Origin: Nocardioides jiangxiensis
GTDB taxonomy: Bacteria > Actinomycetota > Actinomycetes > Propionibacteriales > Nocardioidaceae
Assembly: GCF_030580915.1 (NCBI RefSeq)
Contig: NZ_JAUQTA010000001.1
Span: forward strand, 930,001 to 994,000
DNA length: 64,000 bases
Reading direction: 5' to 3'
Under the pieces are notes generated by a model. The model had not been told where the DNA came from and searched no databases. It was given only the letters and a program-made list of their open reading frames with translations. Made by a program: the position numbers and the translations under genes. Positions 15,868 to 23,402 of the stretch are shown one piece after another (within the stretch, counting starts at the first letter, position 1; the number at the start of each line of letters is the position of its first letter).

Positions 15868-17373
15868 TCAGCTGCAGCCGGTCACCGGCGGCAGCGGTGC
15901 GGGTACGCCGACCGACGGCATGCCGAGACCGACACCGGGCGTCACCTCGGCCGGGGCGCCGTTGCGGCGGTCCCACGCGTCACCCGAGCGGGTACGCCGC
16001 AGCGCCAGGATGTCGCCGTCGGCCTCCAGGTAGTGCGGGGCACCCCGCGTGATGGTCACGGTGACCATGTCGCCCGGGCGGATCGCGCCCCGACCGTCGT
16101 CGAGCGCGGCCGGCACCGTGCCGTTGAAGTGCACGAGGCGGTTGTCGGGCGCGCGGCCCGACATGCGGCCGGTCGAGTCGTCGCGGCGTCCCTCGCCCGC
16201 GGCGACCATGATCTCGAGGGTGCGGCCTTCCTGGGCCTGGTTCTCCTCGAGGCCGATCCGCGTCTGGAGAGCGGTGAGGCGCTGGTAGCGGTCGGCGATC
16301 AGCGCGGGGTCGACCGACGGCAGGTCCGCTGCGGGAGTGCCGGGGCGCTTGGAGTACTGGAACGTGAAGGCGCCGGAGAAGCGCGACTCCTCGACGACCT
16401 TCAGGGTCTCGAGGAAGTCCTCCTCGGTCTCGCCGGGGAAGCCGACGATGATGTCGGTGGTGATGGCGGCGTCCGGGATGGCGGCGCGCACCTTCGCGAT
16501 GATGTCGAGGAACTTCTGCTGGCGGTACGACCGCCGCATCTCCTTCAGCAGGCGCGAGGAGCCCGACTGCAGCGGCATGTGCAGCGACGGCATCACGTTG
16601 GGCGTCTCGGCCATCGCCTCGATGACGTCGTCGGTGAACTCCGCCGGGTGCGGCGAGGTGAAGCGCACCCGCTCGAGGCCCTCGATCTCGCCGCACGCGC
16701 GCAGCAGCTTGGAGAACGCCTGGCGGTCGCCGAACTCGACGCCGTACGCGTTGACGTTCTGGCCCAGGAGGGTCACCTCGGACACGCCCTCGGCGACGAG
16801 GGCCTCGATCTCGGCGAGGATCTCGCCGGGACGGCGGTCCTTCTCCTTGCCGCGCAGCGACGGGACGATGCAGAACGTGCAGGTGTTGTTGCACCCGACC
16901 GAGATCGAGACCCACGCGGCGTACGCCGAGTCGCGCTTGGTCGGCAGCGTGGAGGGGAAGACCTCGAGCGACTCGAGGATCTCGACCTGCGCCTCCTCCT
17001 GGACCCGCGCGCGCTCGAGGAGCGCCGGCAGCGAGCCGATGTTGTGGGTGCCGAAGACGACGTCGACCCACGGAGCCTTCTTGACGACCGTGTCGCGGTC
17101 CTTCTGCGCCATGCAGCCGCCGACGGCGATCTGCATGCCGGGCTTCTTCGCCTTGATCGGGGCGAGGTGGCCGAGGTTGCCGTACAGCTTGTTGTCGGCG
17201 TTCTCGCGGACCGCGCAGGTGTTGAAGACGACGACGTCCGCCTGCTCCCCCTCGGCGACCGGCACGTAGCCGGCGTCGACGAGCAGACCACCGAGACGCT
17301 CGGAGTCGTGGACGTTCATCTGGCAGCCGTACGTCTTGACCTCGTACGTGCGCGGGGAAGAAACCTCAGTCAT
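15868..17373 (-). CDS. miaB: tRNA-2-methylthio-N6-dimethylallyladenosine synthase
   Basis: 501 residues. Radical-SAM methylthiotransferase acting after MiaA on A37. The auxiliary cluster ligands are C17 (KTYGCQMN), C53 (NTCA) and C87 (GGCMAQ); the radical SAM cluster is C161, C165, C168 (GCNNTCTFC). A TRAM domain follows (about 375-450) and then an extra Pro/Gly tail of about 40 residues with no known role. ATG 17373 gives the correct short lead to C17. It is divergent from gluA, with 150 bases between the two starts. Confidence 0.97.
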   Translation of the reverse strand: MTEVSSPRTYEVKTYGCQMNVHDSERLGGLLVDAGYVPVAEGEQADVVVFNTCAVRENADNKLYGNLGHLAPIKAKKPGMQIAVGGCMAQKDRDTVVKKAPWVDVVFGTHNIGSLPALLERARVQEEAQVEILESLEVFPSTLPTKRDSAYAAWVSISVGCNNTCTFCIVPSLRGKEKDRRPGEILAEIEALVAEGVSEVTLLGQNVNAYGVEFGDRQAFSKLLRACGEIEGLERVRFTSPHPAEFTDDVIEAMAETPNVMPSLHMPLQSGSSRLLKEMRRSYRQQKFLDIIAKVRAAIPDAAITTDIIVGFPGETEEDFLETLKVVEESRFSGAFTFQYSKRPGTPAADLPSVDPALIADRYQRLTALQTRIGLEENQAQEGRTLEIMVAAGEGRRDDSTGRMSGRAPDNRLVHFNGTVPAALDDGRGAIRPGDMVTVTITRGAPHYLEADGDILALRRTRSGDAWDRRNGAPAEVTPGVGLGMPSVGVPAPLPPVTGCS

Positions 17374-17484
17374 GGCCGTCCAAGCGTACGGCGCAGCGGG
17401 GTGCCGCCCGAATCCGACGATGGGGACGAAGCCAGCAGGGGAGGTCACAGTTCGATAGCAGTCGCCTGGAAAGCATCACTCGCC

Positions 17485-17500
17485 TGTGGTCTGGACCACA
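17485..17500. promoter_or_regulatory. palindromic operator at the gluABCD promoter
   Basis: TGTGGTC-TG-GACCACA, perfect 7-bp arms. It covers the position of the -35 box for the TAGGTT -10 at 17511, so a bound protein would repress gluA. The TGGTC...GACCA shape is of the GntR/FadR kind. A 12-base match occurs at 33604-33615. Confidence 0.55.
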
Positions 17501-17510
17501 TGCGCAGGGC

Positions 17511-17516
17511 TAGGTT
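17511..17516 (+). promoter_or_regulatory. -10 box of a leaderless gluA transcript
   Basis: TAGGTT, 7 bases before ATG 17524; the transcript would begin at or next to the start codon. Confidence 0.55.
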
Positions 17517-17523
17517 CCCAGAC

Positions 17524-18300
17524 ATGACAGCGCTCAGCTCGGAGGCGCCGGCGGCCGCTCAGGGCGAGCCGCTCGTCGTCCTCGACCACGTGGAGAAGTG
17601 GTACGGCGACCTGCACGTGCTGCAGGACGTCAACCTCAGCATCAAGCGCGGCGAGGTGGTCGTCGTGATCGGGCCGTCCGGCTCGGGCAAGTCGACCCTG
17701 TGTCGCACGATCAACCGTCTCGAGACGATCGGCAGCGGCACGATCACCCTCGACGGACGTGCCCTGCCCCAGGAGGGCAAGGCGCTGGCCCAGCTGCGGG
17801 CCGAGGTCGGCATGGTCTTCCAGAGCTTCAACCTCTTCGCCCACAAGACGATCCTCGAGAACGTCATGCTCGGCCCCGTCAAGGTGCGCAAGATGGCGAA
17901 GGCGGAGGCGGAGAAGATCGCGACCGAGCTGCTCGACCGCGTCGGCCTCGCCAAGCACGCCTCGAAGTACCCCTCGCAGCTCTCCGGCGGCCAGCAGCAG
18001 CGGGTGGCGATCGCCCGCGCGCTCGCCATGGAGCCGAAGGTGATGCTCTTCGACGAGCCGACCTCCGCACTCGACCCCGAGATGATCAAGGAGGTCCTCG
18101 ACGTCATGGTCGACCTCGCCGGGCGGGGCATGACGATGGTGGTGGTCACCCACGAGATGGGCTTCGCCCGCACCGCCGCCGACCGGGTCGTCTTCATGGC
18201 CGACGGGCAGATCGTCGAGGAGGGCACTCCCGAGGAGTTCTTCACCCACGCGAAGTCCGAGCGCGCCCGCGACTTCCTCGGCCACATCCTCAAGCACTGA
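17524..18300 (+). CDS. gluA: glutamate ABC transporter ATP-binding protein
   Basis: 258 residues. ATPase subunit of the polar amino acid uptake (PAAT) family: Walker [10 protein letters not shown] (50-58), Q-loop near Q100, signature LSGGQ (153-157), Walker B VMLFDEP (173-179), and the H-loop His in THEMGF. It energises uptake by the permeases encoded at 19269 and 19949, with the binding lipoprotein at 18323. The assignment to glutamate rests on gene order (A-B-C-D with two permeases) as in Corynebacterium gluABCD beside the recA/miaB region; other acidic amino acids are possible. Confidence 0.93.
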   Translation: MTALSSEAPAAAQGEPLVVLDHVEKWYGDLHVLQDVNLSIKRGEVVVVIGPSGSGKSTLCRTINRLETIGSGTITLDGRALPQEGKALAQLRAEVGMVFQSFNLFAHKTILENVMLGPVKVRKMAKAEAEKIATELLDRVGLAKHASKYPSQLSGGQQQRVAIARALAMEPKVMLFDEPTSALDPEMIKEVLDVMVDLAGRGMTMVVVTHEMGFARTAADRVVFMADGQIVEEGTPEEFFTHAKSERARDFLGHILKH

Positions 18301-18322
18301 CCACCAGAGAAGGGACAAGCAG

Positions 18323-19201
18323 ATGCACCTCATGAAGACCAAGGCGGTGCTGGCCGCCTGCGGCCTCGCGCTCAGCATGGCCGCCTGTGGCAACGCCGGA
18401 GGCGGGGGCACCGGCAAGGACCTGGCGGGCAAGGACGTGAGCTGCGGCGACTTCACCGGCCGCGTCGCGGAGATCTGCAAGGCGGGCAAGATCACCATCG
18501 GCGTGAAGTTCGACCAGCCCGGCCTGGGCTTCAAGAGCGCCACCGCCGACGAGCCGGAGGGCTTCGACGTCGAGGTGGCCAAGATCCTGGCGGCCGACCT
18601 CGGCATCGACAGCAAGGACGTGAAGTGGGTCGAGACGATCTCGGACAACCGTGAGCCCTTCCTGCAGGCGGGCAAGGTCGACCTGGTCCTCGCGTCGTAC
18701 TCGATCACGCCCGAGCGGCGGAAGGTCGTCGGGCAGGCGGGGCCGTACATGGTGACGGGCCAGCAGCTCCTGGTGCCCGCCGACAGCACCGTGAAGGACA
18801 TCGCGGACCTCAAGGGCAAGGAGGTCTGCTCGGTCACCGGATCGACCTCGATCGACAAGATCAACGAGAAGGGCGCCAAGGGCGTCGGCTTCGAGAGCTA
18901 CTCCGAGTGCGTCCAGAAGGTCCTCGACGGCACCGTGGAGGCCATGTCGACCGACGGCACGATCCTCGCTGGCTTCGCCGCGCAGAACGAGGGCCAGCTG
19001 AAGGTCGTCGGCGACCCCTTCTCCGAGGAGCGCATCGGCGTCGGCTACAGCAAGGACGCCCCGGAGATGTGCACGTTCATCACCGACTCGCTGAAGAAGG
19101 CGTTCGACGACGGCACGTGGGCCAAGGCGTTCGAGGACACCCTGGGGCCCTCGGGTGTGAAGACCCCCGACGCCCCCATGCTCGACACCTGCCAGTCCTG
19201 A
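18323..19201 (+). CDS. gluB: glutamate-binding lipoprotein
   Basis: 292 residues. Signal peptide of a lipoprotein with the acylated Cys at 22 (SMAAC), then a family-3 solute-binding domain. ITIGVKFDQPGLGF opens the ligand domain, GFDVEVAKILAADLGI and LASYSITPERRK are hallmark blocks of amino acid binding proteins. It captures substrate outside the membrane and delivers it to GluC/GluD. AGAAGGGA lies 8 bases before ATG 18323, and the gene starts 22 bases after gluA, so it is co-transcribed. Confidence 0.93.
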   Translation: MHLMKTKAVLAACGLALSMAACGNAGGGGTGKDLAGKDVSCGDFTGRVAEICKAGKITIGVKFDQPGLGFKSATADEPEGFDVEVAKILAADLGIDSKDVKWVETISDNREPFLQAGKVDLVLASYSITPERRKVVGQAGPYMVTGQQLLVPADSTVKDIADLKGKEVCSVTGSTSIDKINEKGAKGVGFESYSECVQKVLDGTVEAMSTDGTILAGFAAQNEGQLKVVGDPFSEERIGVGYSKDAPEMCTFITDSLKKAFDDGTWAKAFEDTLGPSGVKTPDAPMLDTCQS

Positions 19202-19268
19202 CCCCGAGACCGGGCGGCCTGCTCGCCGAGCGGGCCGCCCGGCTCCCGTCCACCCCAGGAGGTGACCG

Positions 19269-19952
19269 GTGGACTTCCTGACCAGCGGCTACGACGCCTA
19301 CCTGGAGAGCTTCTTCTACACGCTGATGCTCTTCCTCGTCTCCGGCGTCCTCTCGCTCGTGCTCGGCACGGTCCTGGTGGCCTGCCGCGTCGGCCCGGTC
19401 GCGGTCCTGCGGGTCGTCGGCGGGTGGTACGTCACGATCGTGCGGAGCACGCCGCTCGTGGTCGTCTTCGCCCTCTTCCAGTTCGCGGCTCCGATGTTGG
19501 GCATCCGCTTCGGATGGGTGCAGGTGCACATCGGCACCTTCGACTTCACCTCGTTCTTCGCGGTCGCGGTGGTCTCCCTGACGCTCTACACCTCGACGTT
19601 CGTCTGCGAGGCACTGCGCTCCGGGATCAACTCGGTGCCGCTGGGACAGGCCGAGGCGGCCCGGGCGATCGGGCTCACCTTCGGCGGCACGATGTCGCAG
19701 GTGATCCTGCCGCAGGCGTTCCGGGCCTCGGTGCCGCCGTTGGCCAGTGCCCTCATCGCCCTGATCAAGAACACCTCGGTCGCCTACATCTTCGGCGTGG
19801 GCGAGGCCGTCGCCCAGATGCGGATCATGACCAACAACTACGCCTCGGAGCGTCCCGCCATCTTCCTCACGTACGCCGCGGGCTACATCGTGATCGTCTT
19901 CGTCTTCTCCTTCTTCGCCAACCGCCTCGAGAAGCACTGGAGGACCGCATGA
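19269..19952 (+). CDS. gluC: glutamate ABC transporter permease, first subunit
   Basis: 227 residues with five membrane helices of the PAAT permease type. The cytoplasmic coupling segment EAARAIGLTFGGTMSQVILPQAF carries the EAA motif that docks on GluA; near the N-terminus IVRSTPLVVV is the typical post-TM block. The GTG start at 19269 has GGAGG about 7 bases upstream. It overlaps gluD by four bases. Confidence 0.93.
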   Translation: MDFLTSGYDAYLESFFYTLMLFLVSGVLSLVLGTVLVACRVGPVAVLRVVGGWYVTIVRSTPLVVVFALFQFAAPMLGIRFGWVQVHIGTFDFTSFFAVAVVSLTLYTSTFVCEALRSGINSVPLGQAEAARAIGLTFGGTMSQVILPQAFRASVPPLASALIALIKNTSVAYIFGVGEAVAQMRIMTNNYASERPAIFLTYAAGYIVIVFVFSFFANRLEKHWRTA

Positions 19953-20797
19953 GCGCGAGCGTCCTCTTCGACTCCCCCGGGCCGCGCACACGGGCCCGCC
20001 ACCGCATCTACTCCGTGCTCGCGGCCCTCCTGCTCCTCCTCGCAGCAGCGTGGGTGATCAAGGGGCTCGACGAGCACGGTCAGTTCGCCTACGCGAAGTG
20101 GGAGGCGTTCGTGACGCCCTCCTACGTGCAGGCGCTGCTGGTCGACGGCCTGCTGAAGACGCTCGAGATGGCGGTCCTCGCGATCGCCGGCGCCGTCCTC
20201 CTCGGTGCGGCCCTCGGGCTCGGCAAGCTCTCCGAGCGCCGCTGGATCCGGTGGCCTGCGGCCGCGATCGTGGAGTTCTTCCGCGCGACGCCCGTGCTGC
20301 TGCTGATGATCTTCATCTGGTACCGCCTCGGCATCAACGAGGACAGCTCGGGCTTCCTGGCCGTCGTCCTCGCCCTCACGCTCTACAACGGGTCCGTCCT
20401 CGCGGAGGTGCTCCGCGCCGGCATCAACGCCGTCCCGAAGGGCCAGTCGGAGGCGGCGTACGCGATCGGCATGCGCAAGTCGCAGGTGATGTCGATCGTG
20501 GTCGTCCCGCAGGCCGTGAAGATCATGTTCCCCGCGATCATCGCCCAGTGCATCGTCGCGCTGAAGGACACCGCCCTCGGCACGGCCGTCCTCGCCCCCG
20601 GCCTGATGTACGTCGGCAAGGCGATCTACAACGAGCAGCACAACCAGGTGCCGACCGTGCTCGTGGTGGCGCTCCTCTACGTGACGGTCAACCTCCTGCT
20701 GCTGTGGCTCGCGACCTGGGCGCAGAAGAAGTACGTCGGCGAGAAGAAGCTCGTCGTCCCGATGGTGGGTGCCGCGGCGCCGGGCCGCCCCGCCTGA
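19949..20797 (+). CDS. gluD: glutamate ABC transporter permease, second subunit
   Basis: 282 residues, the second PAAT permease. A longer cytoplasmic N-terminus precedes the helices; VEFFRATPVLLLMIFIWYR and the EAA loop SEAAYAIGMRKSQVMSIVVV are clear. Its ATG overlaps the gluC stop (ATGA), indicating translational coupling and equal amounts of both permeases. The final 25 residues are a basic/Gly-Pro tail. A strong terminator follows. Confidence 0.93.
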   Translation: MSASVLFDSPGPRTRARHRIYSVLAALLLLLAAAWVIKGLDEHGQFAYAKWEAFVTPSYVQALLVDGLLKTLEMAVLAIAGAVLLGAALGLGKLSERRWIRWPAAAIVEFFRATPVLLLMIFIWYRLGINEDSSGFLAVVLALTLYNGSVLAEVLRAGINAVPKGQSEAAYAIGMRKSQVMSIVVVPQAVKIMFPAIIAQCIVALKDTALGTAVLAPGLMYVGKAIYNEQHNQVPTVLVVALLYVTVNLLLLWLATWAQKKYVGEKKLVVPMVGAAAPGRPA

Positions 20798-20817
20798 CCG
20801 GCACACCCGCAGACGCA

Positions 20818-20852
20818 GCGAGGGCCGCGGAGCACTGCTCCGCGGCCCTCGC
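20818..20852. terminator. bidirectional terminator between gluD and the repeat protein
   Basis: Perfect 17-bp arms (GCGAGGGCCGCGGAGCA and complement) with a one-base centre, between convergent genes ending at 20797 and 20867. Confidence 0.85.
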
Positions 20853-20866
20853 CGTACGTCAGGAGA

Positions 20867-21205
20867 TCAGGACGTGAAGCCCTTGACCTTCTCGATCAGG
20901 CCTCCGGCGACGCCCTTGGCCTGGGCGGTGGCCTCCTCGGCGAAGGTCTTCGCCTTGGCGGTGGCCTCCTCGGCCAGAGTCTTCGCCTTGGCGAAGTTCT
21001 CCTCGGCCTGGGTCTTCGCCTTGCCGTAGGCCTCCTCGGCCTTGGCCTTGGCGACCTCGGCCGCCTCCTTCGCCTGGGCGAGGGCGGCGTCAGCCTGGGA
21101 CTTGGCCTGGGCCAGCGCGGCGTCGGCCTGCGCCTTGGCCTTCGCCAGCGCCTCCTCGGCCTGCTGACGCGCCTTGTCTGCGGCGTTCGGGGTGGTCTCG
21201 CTCAT
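20867..21205 (-). CDS. Ala/Lys/Glu-rich helical repeat protein (LEA-like)
   Basis: 112 residues. From residue 12 to about 95 the chain is an almost uninterrupted amphipathic helix of degenerate 11-residue units such as AKAKAQADAAL and AKAKTLAEEAT. There is no signal peptide or membrane helix. The periodicity is that of group-3 LEA and apolipoprotein-like helices that fold on membranes or during drying; a coiled coil is an alternative. AGGAGGA sits 6 bases before the ATG, so the protein may be abundant. It could be co-transcribed with the DUF4442 gene 65 bases upstream. Confidence 0.75.
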   Translation of the reverse strand: MSETTPNAADKARQQAEEALAKAKAQADAALAQAKSQADAALAQAKEAAEVAKAKAEEAYGKAKTQAEENFAKAKTLAEEATAKAKTFAEEATAQAKGVAGGLIEKVKGFTS

Positions 21206-21270
21206 GAGTTCCTCCTCGGGAACGGGAAACGGATACGCGCCTAGTGAAGCGGGGTCGCGTTACGAGCGGA

Positions 21271-21732
21271 TTACTTCTTCTTGCTGCTGATCCACAGCTT
21301 GATGACGCCCTCGAAGCACACCGTGCCCGCCGTCGTGACGGCCTTCACGCGGACGTCGAGGTCGCCGTCGTTCTGCCACTGCTCGGGGTCGGTCTCGGCG
21401 ATCACGGTGATGTCCGAGTCGGCCTTCGCGGTGTAGGCGATCGACATGCCCTTGGGGATCCAGCGCTTGTCGGAGGGCACGGTCACCTCGGCGAGGGCGC
21501 CCATGGCCATCTCCGCGCCGTTGCACAGTGCGATCGCGTGGACGGTGCCGATGTGGTTCTGCACCGAACGCCGCTTGGGCAGCTGCAGCTCGGCGTAGTT
21601 GGGACGCAGCTCCGTGACGGTCGCGTGGATCGTCGCGAAGTACGGCGCCTTCTGGGAGTACAGCGTCGAGAAGATCTTCTTGCCCATGGGCAGACCGTTG
21701 GTCTTGGCCCAGAGGGTTCCAAGTGCGCTCAT
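21271..21732 (-). CDS. DUF4442 hotdog-fold protein (thioesterase-like)
   Basis: 153 residues. The DUF4442 subgroup of the hotdog fold is recognised from the helix-turn block RSVQNHIGTVHAIALCNGAEMAMG (about 65-88), where acyl-CoA thioesterases carry their active-site helix. A role in acyl-CoA or acyl-chain handling is inferred. The promoter region is shared with the divergent desaturase gene and contains a TTACC-N4-GGTAA palindrome overlapping the presumed -10 (AATAAT, 6 bases before the ATG), so lipid-responsive control is plausible. Confidence 0.82.
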   Translation of the reverse strand: MSALGTLWAKTNGLPMGKKIFSTLYSQKAPYFATIHATVTELRPNYAELQLPKRRSVQNHIGTVHAIALCNGAEMAMGALAEVTVPSDKRWIPKGMSIAYTAKADSDITVIAETDPEQWQNDGDLDVRVKAVTTAGTVCFEGVIKLWISSKKK

Positions 21733-21742
21733 GACGTGATTA

Positions 21743-21756
21743 TTACCCGCCGGTAA
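21743..21756. promoter_or_regulatory. TTACC-N4-GGTAA operator between hotdog and desaturase genes
   Basis: TTACCCGCCGGTAA, a perfect 5-bp inverted repeat with 4-base centre, overlapping the -10 region of the DUF4442 gene and 132 bases before the desaturase start. The form is typical of TetR-family lipid regulators. No such regulator is adjacent; the nearby MarR gene has a different expected site. Confidence 0.5.
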
Positions 21757-21887
21757 CCAACTTTGCATCACCCGTGAAGGGTTGTCTCGGACACATTGTC
21801 CACCTGTCTCCGTCACACGGGCCCGGGTTACCCTGACCACGCCGAGACGCCTCCCGGCGTACCCGACTGAGACACCCTGGAGACTCC

Positions 21888-22844
21888 GTGTCCCTCGCGA
21901 CCGAGATCGACGACCTGCCCGCCAGCGCTACCCGCGGCGGCGAGACCCAGGGATGGGCCGAGCGCCTCGCCCTCACCCTGTTCATCGCGATCCCGCTGCT
22001 GGCGCTCGCCGTTGCGATCCCGGTTGCCTGGGGTGGCTGGCTGAGCTGGGTCGACGTGGCGATCGCGCTGCCGATGTACTTCCTGACCCTGCACGGCATC
22101 ACCGTCGGCTACCACCGGCTCTTCACGCACAAGTCGTTCAAGCCCAACCGCGCCGTCAAGATCGCGCTGGCCGTCCTCGGCTCGATGGCGGTCGAGGGCC
22201 CGGTCGTGCGCTGGGTCGCCGACCACCGCAAGCACCACAAGTTCTCCGACCGCGACGGCGACCCGCACTCCCCCTGGAAGTACGGCGAGAGCCTCGGCGG
22301 CCTCGCCAAGGGCCTGTGGTGGGCACACATCGGCTGGCTCTTCGACGCCGAGCAGACCCCGCAGCGGCAGTACGCCCCCGACCTCATGAAGGACCGCGAC
22401 ATCGTCTGGATCTCCCGCAACTTCTGGGCGTTCACCGCGATCTCGCTCGCGATCCCGCCGGTGCTCGGCGGCCTTCTCACCTGGTCGTGGCAGGGCGCCG
22501 TGACGGCGTTCTTCTGGGGCACCGTCGTCCGGGTCGGCCTGCTGCACCACATGACCTGGGCGATCAACTCGATCTGCCACGCCGTCGGCGACCGCCCGTT
22601 CGTCTCGCGCGACCGGTCGGCCAACATCTGGTGGCTGGCGATCCCGTCGGGCGGTGAGTCCTGGCACAACCTGCACCACGCGGACCCGACCAGCGCCCGC
22701 CACGGCGTGCTGCGCGGCCAGCTCGACACGTCGGCCCGGACCATCTGGGTGCTGCAGAAGCTCGGCTGGGTCAGCGACGTGCGGTGGCCCTCGCGCGAGC
22801 GCATCGAGTCCAAGCTGGTGAAGAACCAGCCCGTCGCGGCCTGA
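21888..22844 (+). CDS. acyl-CoA desaturase (delta-9 type)
   Basis: 318 residues. Integral membrane di-iron desaturase: three His boxes HRLFTH (about 76-81), HRKHH (about 113-117) and HNLHH (about 262-266) with four hydrophobic stretches around them. It inserts a double bond into saturated acyl chains and so adjusts membrane fluidity. GTG 21888 has GGAGA 5 bases upstream. It is followed 58 bases later by a MarR regulator, which may be part of the same unit but has its own promoter-like box. Confidence 0.93.
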   Translation: MSLATEIDDLPASATRGGETQGWAERLALTLFIAIPLLALAVAIPVAWGGWLSWVDVAIALPMYFLTLHGITVGYHRLFTHKSFKPNRAVKIALAVLGSMAVEGPVVRWVADHRKHHKFSDRDGDPHSPWKYGESLGGLAKGLWWAHIGWLFDAEQTPQRQYAPDLMKDRDIVWISRNFWAFTAISLAIPPVLGGLLTWSWQGAVTAFFWGTVVRVGLLHHMTWAINSICHAVGDRPFVSRDRSANIWWLAIPSGGESWHNLHHADPTSARHGVLRGQLDTSARTIWVLQKLGWVSDVRWPSRERIESKLVKNQPVAA

Positions 22845-22902
22845 CGCACTCTCTCGACGTCAAGATTCTCGATCGCCCTCGGCATCTGGCAGGATGCTGA
22901 CC

Positions 22903-23388
22903 ATGCGGGACGAGGTCGACGAGCTGGTCGAGGCGTGGCAGCGCGAGCGTGCCGACCTCGACCTGACGCCCGTCGAGGTCTTCAGCCGCATCGGCCGCCT
23001 GGCCCGCCGCCTGGACCTGGCGCGACGTACGGCGTTCGCTGACCACGCGATCGAGTCCTGGGAGTTCGACGTCCTGGCCGCGCTCCGTCGAGCCGGCGGC
23101 GACTACGAGCTCTCCCCCGGCCGACTGATCCGGGAGACGCTGGTGACCAGCGGCACCATGACCAACCGCGTCGACCGCCTCGCGGCGCGTGGCCTGGTGG
23201 AGCGGCTGCCCGACCCCAACGACCGACGCGGCGTCCTCGTGCGCCTGACCCCGGAGGGCCGCGAGGCCGTCGACGGCGCGTTCGAGGCGCTCGTCGCCGC
23301 GGAGGCAGAGCTCCTCTCCGACCTGCCGGCCAAGGACAACAAGCAGCTCGCGACGCTCCTGCGGGCGCTCATGCAGCGCCTGGTCTGA
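22903..23388 (+). CDS. MarR family transcriptional regulator
   Basis: 161 residues. Winged helix-turn-helix with the recognition region SGTMTNRVDRLAARGLVERL and wing DPNDRRGVLVRLT, both signature blocks of MarR proteins, flanked by dimerisation helices. ATG 22903 was chosen over 22894 because CAGGAT lies 7 bases upstream, in line with leaderless starts here. The ligand and targets are unknown; the desaturase upstream is a candidate. Confidence 0.9.
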   Translation: MRDEVDELVEAWQRERADLDLTPVEVFSRIGRLARRLDLARRTAFADHAIESWEFDVLAALRRAGGDYELSPGRLIRETLVTSGTMTNRVDRLAARGLVERLPDPNDRRGVLVRLTPEGREAVDGAFEALVAAEAELLSDLPAKDNKQLATLLRALMQRLV

Positions 23389-23402
23389 GTCGCTCGCGAG
23401 CG

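Noticed and set aside
14944..17523. Long upstream extension of the gluA frame
   Set aside because: Runs antisense to miaB and the DUF559 gene; the real start at 17524 has a -10 box and the family's normal N-terminus.
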